From Desulfococcaceae bacterium HSG9 (lineage in GTDB: Bacteria; Desulfobacterota; Desulfobacteria; Desulfobacterales; JAUCGF01): DNA of 64,000 bases. The notes beneath the pieces are model-generated. The model was not told the DNA's origin. It worked only from the letters and a program-made list of their open reading frames with translations, and did not search any database. Every line of letters begins with the position of its first letter. The stretch's first letter is position 1. The translations under genes were made by a program, and so were the position numbers. Of the stretch, positions 56,548 through 64,000 are shown in pieces. The stretch covers positions 35,047 to 99,046 of the forward strand of contig JAUCGF010000074.1 in NCBI GenBank assembly GCA_030378005.1, written 5' to 3'.

Positions 56548-58125
56548 TTAGTAGTCTGACGGATACGCATAATAAGCGACACCTTCGTAGCGCCACATTT
56601 CCACAGGATAGTTGGCGATGATGTGATTTTTCTCGTTTTCGTCCATGGTGTAGAGATGACTTAGTAATGTATCACTGTAAAAACGATAAACGGGCAGCGT
56701 CCCGCTCTGGGAGGTATCGTAAGCATACCAGGCGACACCTTCATAACGCCACATTTCCACCGGAAAGTTGGCGATGATGGAATCTTTTTCATAGGTGCTG
56801 ATTGTGTAAAAATGACGTCTCAAACGATCACTGTAAAAACGATAAAGAGGCGCGGATCCGCTGATTGAATCCTGATGAACATACCATGAAACACCTTCAT
56901 AACGCCACACATCGTCAGAAAAAGTTGAGATCAGCGTGTCTTTCTCATTGGTGTTTTTTGTAAAAAAATGAGTCAATAACTGATTGCTGTAAAAACGATA
57001 CACCGGAACTCTTGTGGATGCAACTGATTCACCTGTTGTATCTGCAACTCCGGGGCGCCAATGTTCAATAACACAGCGCATCCGCCGGGCCTGTTCTTCG
57101 GTGAAGCGTTTCCTGCATTCGTCACTGGTGCTGTTCATATAGTTGTCAACCGCGTCCGGCGTACCGCAGGTTACCGAATTTTTCGGGCAGTTCTCATCAA
57201 AATCATGATTTTCCTGATCATTCGTATCGCAAATCAGATCACCGTTGTAGTAGCATTCCGGCGGCGCGCAACTCAGACAACCTTCCACTTCCACGCAAGC
57301 ACATCCCGCCTCTTGGCATGCTTCTGATAAAAGCGTACCATCAGAACATATTGCCATGCCTTCATCACCTACACACACAACTCTGCCACCCTCCGGACAG
57401 CATCCATATTTGTCGCATACCCCATCTTCTGCTTCTTCCCACGTTTCTTCCGGCACTTCCCACATTTGACTAGGCCTGATTTCCAGTAACCCTAGATAGT
57501 GGCCGACCAGTCTGGTAGTTGCCCGCCCCTGATTGTATGGATATTCACCAGGCGCATCACGACCAAAACGTCTGTATTCTGTATATATACCATCATAATA
57601 TAGACCGTAGCCCGATGGCTTGACATAAATCCCGCCAACATCTTCGACATATTGGGAGTCGATCGTGTAAATATTGAAATAGCGTTCAGGGTCCTTTTCC
57701 ATCCCCTTAATACATTGTTTGGTGGTAGGGTCTTCCAAATCAATACGTCTGCCAAAGAGACAGTCATTAATGTGACGATCAATACCGGCAAGCACAAACT
57801 GAATGCCGGTGTCAAACCCCTCTTGTCCGGGAGTGCCCGGTATGGCCCTGAAATCCTCATTCAGAATATCAATCTGACTGTAAATCCGCGCATCAGATAC
57901 GTCACCGGTTTTACCGTCCGACTGAAGAATGATATGCACCCACACGGGAATCGTATAAATAACGCTCGGTAAATATTCATCATCTTCAAGGATGGTTTGA
58001 TAGTCTGTGCAGTCAAAAAGGTCTTTGGCCCAAACTGAATTGCCTGCCGGAACATGATAACAAATCATAAACAACGTGCAAAGCAATAAACAACGGATTA
58101 TAAAAAACTGACTATATTTTCGCAT
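56548..58125 (-). CDS. M43-like pseudoprotease with DUF5648-type repeats (zinc site lost)
   Basis: 525 residues. Its fold elements match the two neighbours: signal peptide, VYTIPVWVHIILQSDGKTG, IDILNEDFRAI, and the Met-turn-like NYMNSTSDECRKRFTEEQ. However the zinc motif HEVGHYLGL-x-H has become RLVGHYLGLLE: the first His and catalytic Glu are replaced, and the third His is Glu. A Cys-rich insert (about 230-285, with CDKYGCCPEGGRVVCVG) lies after it. Three C-terminal DUF5648-type repeats (VYRFYSNQLLTHFFTKNTNE) remain intact. It is most likely a binding protein or decoy. RBS AAGGAG precedes the ATG. Confidence 0.88.
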   Translation of the reverse strand: MRKYSQFFIIRCLLLCTLFMICYHVPAGNSVWAKDLFDCTDYQTILEDDEYLPSVIYTIPVWVHIILQSDGKTGDVSDARIYSQIDILNEDFRAIPGTPGQEGFDTGIQFVLAGIDRHINDCLFGRRIDLEDPTTKQCIKGMEKDPERYFNIYTIDSQYVEDVGGIYVKPSGYGLYYDGIYTEYRRFGRDAPGEYPYNQGRATTRLVGHYLGLLEIRPSQMWEVPEETWEEAEDGVCDKYGCCPEGGRVVCVGDEGMAICSDGTLLSEACQEAGCACVEVEGCLSCAPPECYYNGDLICDTNDQENHDFDENCPKNSVTCGTPDAVDNYMNSTSDECRKRFTEEQARRMRCVIEHWRPGVADTTGESVASTRVPVYRFYSNQLLTHFFTKNTNEKDTLISTFSDDVWRYEGVSWYVHQDSISGSAPLYRFYSDRLRRHFYTISTYEKDSIIANFPVEMWRYEGVAWYAYDTSQSGTLPVYRFYSDTLLSHLYTMDENEKNHIIANYPVEMWRYEGVAYYAYPSDY

Positions 58126-58187
58126 AACGGTCTCCTTGGTTTAGTACATGAATTTAAATAACTTCCCCATTTCATAAAAACTGAATA

Positions 58188-58224
58188 CTTGCTCTTAATC
58201 GAATGAAACAAGATTAAGAGCAAG
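58188..58224. terminator. Stem-loop between two metalloprotease-like genes
   Basis: Perfect 13-base arms (CTTGCTCTTAATC and its complement, 58188-58200 and 58212-58224) with an 11-base loop. It sits between the 58.2 kb gene stop and the 56.5 kb gene start, about 63 bases from the latter. Confidence 0.6.
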
Positions 58225-58242
58225 ATATTTAGCCACTGTTCT

Positions 58243-59889
58243 TCAATAAGCATAATAAGCAATGCCCTCATACTGCCAAATATCTTCTGTGAAACGTGAG
58301 ATAATCGAATTTTTTTCCGTCTCACTGAAGGTGTAAAAATGGGTTTTCATCTGTTCGCTGTAAAAACGATAAATCGGACGGGAACCATCACGTTGTTGCG
58401 GATTTACATACCAGGCAATGCCTTCATAGCGCCATATATCTGAAGAAAAGGTGGCAATGATAGTATTTTTTTCGTTTTCATCAATAGTGAAAAGATGGCG
58501 CTTTAAGGCTTCGCTGTAGAAACGATAGAGCGGAACGCAACCCTCCTGAGGATTGGCATAAACACGCCAGACCCCACCTTCGTGGCGCCACACATTTTCC
58601 GGAAAGGCGGCAATGATACTATTTTTTTCATTTTCATCAATGGTATAAAAGTGAGTCAGAAGCTGTTCACTATAAAAACGATACACGGTCGTACGCCCGT
58701 CGGAAGGGACGACACTGGGTGTTTCGGCCAGTGTAGATCGGTAATAAATCAGACTGCAACGCATCCGTTGGGACTGCTCTTCCGTAAAGTTGTCCATACA
58801 GGTGTCATCAGTGAAATTCATGTAATTTTTGTAAGGGTCCGGTGTGTCACAAGATTCGGGGGGCGGATCGTAAACAACCAAACAAGTGCAAGCCTGGCAT
58901 GTATCTGGTAAGGCCGTGCCATCGCTGCATTCTGCAACACCGTTTACACACACAACACCGCCATTATCCAAACAACAACCCTCACACGAATCATTTGGTT
59001 CCTCTGATGAATCCAAACATCCGTAACGCGCCTCATCCTGAGCATTGGTGTCACAGATTAAGTCGGCGTTTTCATAGCAGTAGGGTTTGACACAACTGGG
59101 GCAATCCCCGCCTTCGAACGGATGCAGCAACCCCAGGTAATGTCCCACTTCGTGAGTGCAGGAGCGGCCTTGGTTATACTGATAGCCGTCAGGCGCATTG
59201 CGTCCGAAATAACGGTAGTCAATATATACGCCGTCATAATATTCACCGGCGTCTGTCTGCGGAGAAAACGCATAGCCCAACGCATCAGAAATAGATTTAG
59301 TGTAAATATTCAAATATCTATTGGGGTCCTTTTGCATGCCTTTCATACATTCATTAGAGGTGTCGCTAAAGGCGCAGTCGTCATTATACCGGGATATACC
59401 GGCCAGGCGAAACTGAATGCCGGTGTCAAAGCCGTTTTGACCAGGTGTTCCGGATATAGCACGAAAATCTTCATTCAGCACATCGATCTGGCTTTGCACC
59501 AGCGCATCGGAAACTTCGCCGGTTACGCCGTCAAGACGCCGAATGATGTTCACCCAAACGGGGATTGTGAAAATCGTGTCTGTGGTATATTCATATAAGT
59601 TAGTGGACCACTCCGCTGGACAATCTGAGGCATGCTTGCCGCTGTCTGGTATCCGCTCATGACTGCCCCGGCGGCGGTCAAATCCGCACCGGCCGCCGGA
59701 TTTACGAAATGCCTCTGATAACAAATAGGTCTCGCGATCAGCATAGCGCTGGCCATTGACAAAAAAGTCCGCATCATCTTCCGAATCGGCAGCTTCCGCC
59801 AAACCGGCACTCATCGCCGTGCCAAAGCATAATATGACAACGGTAAGCAATCCGGCTATAAAAATAGTGCAATAACGATAAATTTTCAT
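58243..59889 (-). CDS. Secreted M43-type zinc metalloprotease with DUF5648-type repeats
   Basis: 548 residues. It has a signal peptide (about 1-32), the N-terminal region RYADRETYLLSEAFRKSGGR and the active site HEVGHYLGLLH (first His about 250). A Cys-rich insert (about 290-345: GCCLDNGGVVCVNG, ECSDGTALPDTC) precedes the Met-turn segment NYMNFTDDTCMDNFTEEQ. Three repeats of about 50 residues close the protein (VYRFYSEQLLTHFYTIDENE). All key zinc ligands are present. RBS AAAGGAGG is placed in front of ATG. It is the first of the three tandem paralogues. Confidence 0.91.
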   Translation of the reverse strand: MKIYRYCTIFIAGLLTVVILCFGTAMSAGLAEAADSEDDADFFVNGQRYADRETYLLSEAFRKSGGRCGFDRRRGSHERIPDSGKHASDCPAEWSTNLYEYTTDTIFTIPVWVNIIRRLDGVTGEVSDALVQSQIDVLNEDFRAISGTPGQNGFDTGIQFRLAGISRYNDDCAFSDTSNECMKGMQKDPNRYLNIYTKSISDALGYAFSPQTDAGEYYDGVYIDYRYFGRNAPDGYQYNQGRSCTHEVGHYLGLLHPFEGGDCPSCVKPYCYENADLICDTNAQDEARYGCLDSSEEPNDSCEGCCLDNGGVVCVNGVAECSDGTALPDTCQACTCLVVYDPPPESCDTPDPYKNYMNFTDDTCMDNFTEEQSQRMRCSLIYYRSTLAETPSVVPSDGRTTVYRFYSEQLLTHFYTIDENEKNSIIAAFPENVWRHEGGVWRVYANPQEGCVPLYRFYSEALKRHLFTIDENEKNTIIATFSSDIWRYEGIAWYVNPQQRDGSRPIYRFYSEQMKTHFYTFSETEKNSIISRFTEDIWQYEGIAYYAY

Positions 59890-59950
59890 GTCTGCCTCCT
59901 TTGAAAAAAGTTAATTAAGGGATTTGTAAAAAGCAATAAGCCTGAAAGGA

Positions 59951-59980
59951 GTGCTGAACTTATAGTTTAACATTCAGCAC
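59951..59980. terminator. Stem-loop upstream of the first metalloprotease
   Basis: Eight-base arms GTGCTGAA (59951-59958) and TTCAGCAC (59973-59980) with a 14-base loop. It lies about 62 bases upstream of the 58.2 kb gene start and resembles the hairpins in front of the two paralogues in position, not in sequence. Confidence 0.4.
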
Positions 59981-60072
59981 GGTTTAAGCTAAACTGTTTT
60001 TGAGGGAAAAATGAAGAATGAAGGTTGCTGAAAATTCTATAATCATTCAACTGAATGCCAATTTTTTACAAT

Positions 60073-60094
60073 GCAGGCCAAAGCCAGCACTCCT
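60073..60094 (-). repeat. Palindromic unit of the GGAGTGC family
   Basis: Minus-strand reading AGGAGTGCTGGCTTTGGCC and on; the core is an imperfect palindrome GCTGGCTTTGGCCTGC. Related units occur at 28212-28232 and 61096-61116. Confidence 0.6.
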
Positions 60095-60373
60095 TTTTAT
60101 TGATTAAACCGCCATTCAATAATCTTGGCTTTCACCGGTGCGATTAGCGTTCAAACCCAAAAAATCAAAATTGTCATTCCACACGCTATCAGTTCTGACC
60201 TTCTGACCGTGGTGCCTTCCGCCTATGTTCCGCCAATTGATACATTGCTATAATTCGCGCACATTTGAAATTTAAATAATGCGCTTTTGCTAACAGTCAC
60301 CTCTTAAAAATTTAATAAGCACATTTAAAAATAAATTGCAACCTTAATCCATGGCAATTGCATGAAAAATTAG

Positions 60374-60403
60374 TTGACAAACTCCTTTATGATAATTTAT
60401 AAT
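60374..60403 (+). promoter_or_regulatory. Sigma70-type promoter of the IS remnant
   Basis: TTGACA (60374-60379), an 18-base spacer and TATAAT (60398-60403). Both hexamers match consensus. An AAAGGAG site lies just before the transposase ATG at 60461. Confidence 0.75.
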
Positions 60404-60460
60404 AGGCTTTATTTTTAACTAAAAGCAACCAAAAAGAACATAATCTAAAGGAGTTATGCA

Positions 60461-60951
60461 ATGAAACAGATAGCCAAAGCATCAATTCGGCCCCACTTTA
60501 AGACGCTGAATGACCCGAGACAGAAGGGTAAAATAAAACACAAGTTGCTGGATATTATGATAATAGTCATATGTGCGGTTATATCAGGTGCTGATACGTG
60601 CCTGATATATATGAATATGGCACGGCCTGACAAGATTGGTTAGAAACTTTTTTAAAATTGCCTGACGGAATTTCTTCAGCCGACACTTTCCGTCGTATAT
60701 TCATACTAATTGATAAAGATGAATTCGAAAACTGTTTTATCGGTTGGGTAACCGCCGTGGAAACTATCACGAAAGGTCAGGTTATCGCTATTGATGGGAA
60801 AACGAATCTGGGTTCCCATGACAGGGCTTCCGGCAAATTGCCGATTCATGTTGTGAGCGCCTGGGTATGGGAAAATCGTATTACCCCGGGTCAGGTCAAA
60901 ATGGAGATGAAATCTGATGATTATTTGGCAAAAGTGCTTGCGGCAGCATGA
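60461..60951 (+). pseudogene. ISAs1-family (H-repeat-type) transposase remnant
   Basis: Two frames carry one protein. The first (60461-60643) begins MKQIAKASIRPHFKTLNDPR. It breaks by a single-base shift near 60620, where QDWLETFLKLPDGISSADTF continues in the next frame (through 60658-60951). That part holds AIDGKTNLGSHDRASGKLP, the first catalytic Asp region of ISAs1 transposases. The ORF then ends after about 150 residues of an expected 370, so the other catalytic residues are absent. GCAATTGCCCTG just after it looks like an IS end. Non-functional. Confidence 0.85.
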
Positions 60952-60985
60952 TTTTTATGCAATTGCCCTGACCTTAATTATGGTA

Positions 60986-61065
60986 TATAGACAGTCACAT
61001 ATTAAATTTCAGAAGCTTTGAGCTTTGCCCAAGCATTTTTGAAATTATTTAGATGGCTGTCTATA
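60986..61065. mobile_element. 80-bp inverted-repeat element (MITE-like)
   Basis: Ends TATAGACAG (60986-60994) and CTGTCTATA (61057-61065) are exact complements. GTA is found immediately outside both ends, perhaps a target duplication. No ORF inside. Confidence 0.5.
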
Positions 61066-61095
61066 GTATTCCAATTTTGATTTTTCAAAATTAAG

Positions 61096-61116
61096 GGAGT
61101 GCTGGCTTCAGCTTGC
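61096..61116 (+). repeat. Palindromic unit of the GGAGTGC family
   Basis: GGAGT followed by GCTGGCTTCAGCTTGC, an imperfect palindrome. It faces the 60.1 kb unit across the IS remnant. Confidence 0.6.
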
Positions 61117-61175
61117 GTGTACTGTCAGAAAAACCAAAATTGAAATACTATATACCGGACAAAGAAATTATGAGA

Positions 61176-62984
61176 TCACTGTTTTTCAGTATCCATGGCC
61201 GGCTGCTTTGTATAAACGCGCACGGCCTCCAGATTGGTCAACGCATCTTTAAAGCGTGGTGCAATCGTCAGCGCTTTTTCATAATACAACACCGCTTTTT
61301 GGTAATCTCCGGTTAATGCGTAACAGGTTGCCAAATTATTCAATGCATGAATATGATACGGATGAACCGCGACGGCAGTTTTAAAATCATGCAACGCTGG
61401 TTCAATACGGTTGAGGGAAAAGCGGGCTATGCCGCGGTACCAAGCCAGCGGTGTGGAAACGGGGTCCATATTGTAAAAACGTGAATCAGCCAGATCAATT
61501 GCGGCAATCACTTTTTCCCATTGGCCCGTATTACGAGCTGTCAAAGCATTTCCTGCATGGCTTTCCGCAAGATAACGCTCACAGCCGACTGTCATGCTTA
61601 AAATCAATCCGAGCAGCAGGATGCCGTTAATCGGAATCAGGATACCGAATGACGGCGTTTTGGCAACGGGAAAGGTCAGATGATAGATAGCGACAATACA
61701 GGCGGCGATAAGCATACTAATAATTGTATGCACGATACGCTCTTTGGGAAAACTGAAAAATGCGATTATTACATAACCGGTTAATGCGAAAAGCAATAAA
61801 AATGCCAAATTATGGATGTTTATATCAGCGCAATATACCAGAATCCTGCCAATATAGATGTATAGCAGACTTAAAAACATGAGATAACAGATCAATCCGG
61901 CGCTGCCGGTCTCGGCCAGAATCCACAAATAATCATTATGCGGACGCTGAAAAACGACTTCGGCCGGCGCTTCTGATGGACGGTCGTTGAGCCATTTCTC
62001 AATTTTGCCGTACCGCGGAAGCATAATACGCCACTGTCCTACACCCACACCTAAAATCGGCGCATCCCGCACCATGCGAAGAGTTTTTTCCCACAAGCAA
62101 AAGCGTTCCTGCAAGGATTCCAAAGAATGCAGAGGTGTGGCGTATTGATAAGGATGACGGGTTAGCAGCGCGGCAGACAGGATAGTGATAGCTATTAATA
62201 AAATAACGATGTGCTTGATTCCGAACCGGCGGCCTGTTTGCATTGGCCGCTTCGCTTTTGTCCGCGTAATTGAAAACGCTATGACTGTTACTAAAGTGGC
62301 TACAATTAATGCGGCCCAAGCGCTGCGGGTGCGAGCGGCACCAAGACAAAATAAAATGACAACCGTTGACACAAAACTGATGAACCGCCACAAACCGTTA
62401 AAACGTTTCACACTGTAAACCGCAAAAGGCAAAATCAGAACCAGGGCCGAAGCCAACATATTGCGATGGGCCAATGTGGCGTACATTTCAAAATTGCCGG
62501 GTATAAACTGAAATCCCAAGCGGAAATATTGGCAAACACCGATGATGCCCAGCACGGCTCCCAACACTGTAATCGAACGCACCAGATATGAAATGTTATC
62601 TTTATGTCGGTTTACAATTAAGCTGGCCGTATAAAAAAAAGCAAACGCGATTAAAAGTTTAAGCCATTCGAAAAGCCCCTCTGCCGGGTTCACCGCTTTT
62701 ATCAGGGAAAGCGCCGCTACAGCAAGATAAGCAACGGATACAGGAAAAACAACTCTGAAAATGATACTGAACGAATCGGAGAGACGGGTACCATGATGGA
62801 ATAATTGCCCCGCTATCCGCATCGAAAGCATCAGAATTAAAACAAAAGTTAAAGCAGCCAGCGCAATAAAACGGGGTAGCAGAACCGGATCAATAGTTGA
62901 ACCCGAATATAAAAAGGGAATAATACCTATAGCTCCGCCGATTAAGATAATGGGGGAAGCTATTTCGTTCTTGATACTTGCCAT
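61176..62984 (-). CDS. O-antigen ligase/polymerase-like membrane protein with C-terminal TPRs
   Basis: 602 residues with about twelve helices and a large periplasmic loop. The WaaL/Wzy motif is present: ARTRSAWAALIVATLV, then RPHNDYLWILAETGSAGLI after the loop. The C-terminal 130 residues hold about three TPR units (LAWYRGIARFSLNRIEPALH, HALNNLATCYALTGDYQKAV, KDALTNLEAVRVYTK). Polymer ligation or polymerisation on the periplasmic side is expected; TPRs may organise partners. The gene is 11 bases downstream of the STN protein. Confidence 0.9.
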   Translation of the reverse strand: MASIKNEIASPIILIGGAIGIIPFLYSGSTIDPVLLPRFIALAALTFVLILMLSMRIAGQLFHHGTRLSDSFSIIFRVVFPVSVAYLAVAALSLIKAVNPAEGLFEWLKLLIAFAFFYTASLIVNRHKDNISYLVRSITVLGAVLGIIGVCQYFRLGFQFIPGNFEMYATLAHRNMLASALVLILPFAVYSVKRFNGLWRFISFVSTVVILFCLGAARTRSAWAALIVATLVTVIAFSITRTKAKRPMQTGRRFGIKHIVILLIAITILSAALLTRHPYQYATPLHSLESLQERFCLWEKTLRMVRDAPILGVGVGQWRIMLPRYGKIEKWLNDRPSEAPAEVVFQRPHNDYLWILAETGSAGLICYLMFLSLLYIYIGRILVYCADINIHNLAFLLLFALTGYVIIAFFSFPKERIVHTIISMLIAACIVAIYHLTFPVAKTPSFGILIPINGILLLGLILSMTVGCERYLAESHAGNALTARNTGQWEKVIAAIDLADSRFYNMDPVSTPLAWYRGIARFSLNRIEPALHDFKTAVAVHPYHIHALNNLATCYALTGDYQKAVLYYEKALTIAPRFKDALTNLEAVRVYTKQPAMDTEKQ

Positions 62985-62995
62985 TGAACTTTAAA

Positions 62996-63562
62996 CTACT
63001 GTCGCAGGGTACTGGTGGTTTGAACAAAACGAGTGTTGCGGCCGCTAATGCCAACACCTGGAATTTGACGTTGTCCGGGTATGACGGACTTGCCTTGCAC
63101 CGGAACCTTGCGTGGAAACATCCCCGGCGGATTGGTATGCATCCTGGCCATATTTTTGGATATTCCAGGAGGTATTCCAGGATTCCTTATGCCGCTGGCT
63201 TTTTTCTGGCCGAACGCGGATATAAAGACTTTTTTATGGGCATCATCCCAGACCGCCGTATAATTGATATCCCGTAAAACACGCTTGAGCGTTTGTTCAA
63301 GGTTCGAATTTCGTAGTGTCAAACTGATTTTCAGATCATCGTCCCCATTAAACTCTATCGTATAACCGGAAGCGATGGAAACATCTTTAAGCACCTGAGA
63401 CAGCTCCTTATCTTTGACATTTAGTGAAAAAATAGGATGTTGTGGTGTCATAACTTTACCCAAAAATTCAGCAGGCCAACTCATTACGGCAATTAACGCG
63501 AAGCCGGTTAAAAGATATTTCCATTGTGTTTTGTTAAGCATGTTTGTGCCATTTTTTATCAT
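62996..63562 (-). CDS. STN-domain (secretin/TonB short N-terminal) periplasmic protein
   Basis: 188 residues. A hydrophobic N-terminus (about 14-30) looks like a signal sequence; the start at 63562 (ATG) or 63541 (ATG, eight residues in) is uncertain. Residues about 45-110 fit an STN domain: FSLNVKDKELSQVLKDVSIA, FNGDDDLKISLTLRNSNLEQ and LKRVLRDINYTAVWDD. No secretin or TonB channel domain follows; the C-terminal 75 residues are Gly/Pro/Arg-rich. It could be a small periplasmic adaptor for the neighbouring membrane protein. Confidence 0.78.
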   Translation of the reverse strand: MIKNGTNMLNKTQWKYLLTGFALIAVMSWPAEFLGKVMTPQHPIFSLNVKDKELSQVLKDVSIASGYTIEFNGDDDLKISLTLRNSNLEQTLKRVLRDINYTAVWDDAHKKVFISAFGQKKASGIRNPGIPPGISKNMARMHTNPPGMFPRKVPVQGKSVIPGQRQIPGVGISGRNTRFVQTTSTLRQ

Positions 63563-63680
63563 AAGGGGATCCCCACTATTGATAAGTGCTTGAACATATA
63601 TTTTCAGGGATTTGATTTCTAAAAAACCGGAAAATTTTGTTCGTATGCTAAAAAATTCTTTACTTATTCACAATCCATAT

Positions 63681-63911
63681 TTATTTGGAAAGCATTATGG
63701 CCGATCCATCCCAGTCATCAGCAGGCGGCTTGGCATCAAATTGGCGACAGCGTTGCAACATGGTTTGGCTTGGCCGGTCATCAGGCAAACCGGCAAGTGC
63801 GGCTTCAAAAAAGCCGGCCGCCGCTTTCCAATCACGCAGGCGATAGGCGGCAATCCCCTTGTCATAGGAATTGACAGGGCTGTTCAGTTCTAAAATTTCT
63901 TGACAGATCAA
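63681..63911 (-). pseudogene. C-terminal fragment resembling a class III adenylate cyclase tail
   Basis: The 76-codon ORF has only a TTG start. It reads GIAAYRLRDWKAAAGFFEAA, LPDDRPSQTMLQRCRQF and PPADDWDGSAIMLSK, closely like the TPR-type tail after the cyclase domain of CHASE2-type adenylate cyclases. No catalytic domain precedes it within the last 89 bases of the window. A broken or horizontally inherited remnant is likely. Confidence 0.6.
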
Positions 63912-64000
63912 GTGTTTTTTTGATAAAATTACATAAAAAATTAAGACGTTGAAGGAGCAAAATCCCTTTATTTAGTGGTATTTGATATGATTTCTGACGA

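Larger units (their letters stand above)
59890..60460. other. 571-bp intergenic region
   Basis: It contains a stem-loop (59951-59980), a palindromic unit at 60073-60094 and the promoter of the ISAs1-type remnant (60374-60403). No coding region was seen on either strand. Confidence 0.6.

Noticed and set aside
59122..59598. 158-residue plus-strand ORF opposite the metalloprotease
   Set aside because: It mirrors a strong minus-strand gene with signal peptide and zinc site.

Overview
The window holds a run of about 47 protein genes. All lie on the minus strand except a broken insertion sequence near 60.5 kb. The genome is AT-rich, with frequent TTG starts and many short intergenic palindromes. 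Surface-polysaccharide genes sit with secreted repeat proteins. This suggests a Gram-negative, envelope-rich bacterium, possibly of the Desulfobacterota; that placement is a guess from gene content, as there is no rRNA or other phylogenetic marker. No rRNA, tRNA or CRISPR array was seen.

Layout by plus coordinate (transcription runs right to left). 0-7.4 kb: a GT4 glycosyltransferase, a low-complexity membrane protein, and a complete tripartite exporter (TolC-like, adaptor, ABC ATPase, MacB-like permease) behind a consensus promoter. 7.5-30 kb: an exopolysaccharide/O-antigen cluster with three flippase-like LPG-synthase-type membrane proteins (one fused to a beta-propeller), GT2 and GT4 transferases, two paralogous hexapeptide acyltransferases, an FrhB-like iron-sulfur protein, a COG5610-like HAD protein, a spermidine-synthase-like membrane protein, an AsnB amidotransferase, methyltransferase and epimerase. 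29-37 kb: a GlpD-like flavoprotein, two polytopic GT-C-like proteins, a UbiA prenyltransferase of the polyprenyl-phosphate phosphoribosyltransferase type, and a HAD phosphatase. 37-48 kb: an alginate-type O-acetylation pair (AlgI-like MBOAT and AlgJ/X-like SGNH), GDP-mannose 4,6-dehydratase, further SGNH proteins and a DUF2142-like membrane protein. 48.6-60 kb: a polyprenyl-phosphate GT2, a secreted SGNH esterase with DUF5648-type repeats, a WbdD-like methyltransferase/kinase-like/coiled-coil protein, and three secreted M43-type metalloprotease paralogues with DUF5648-type repeats, one of which has lost its zinc site. 60-64 kb: an ISAs1-type transposase remnant, a WaaL/Wzy-like ligase with TPRs, an STN-domain protein and a broken adenylate-cyclase tail.

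Taken together the genes look able to make nucleotide-sugar precursors, build a polymer on a polyprenyl carrier, decorate it (O-acetyl, methyl, possibly amide or phosphate groups), control its length, ligate it, and export companion proteins. The most notable signals are: one N-terminal extracytoplasmic module shared by four proteins with different catalytic domains; a duplication scar in which gmd and propeller gene tails flank the acetylation cassette; a WbdD-like candidate chain-length terminator; a pseudoprotease between two intact paralogues; a 131-bp MITE with a clean target duplication; and a REP-like element inserted at a gene start with a 31-bp duplication.
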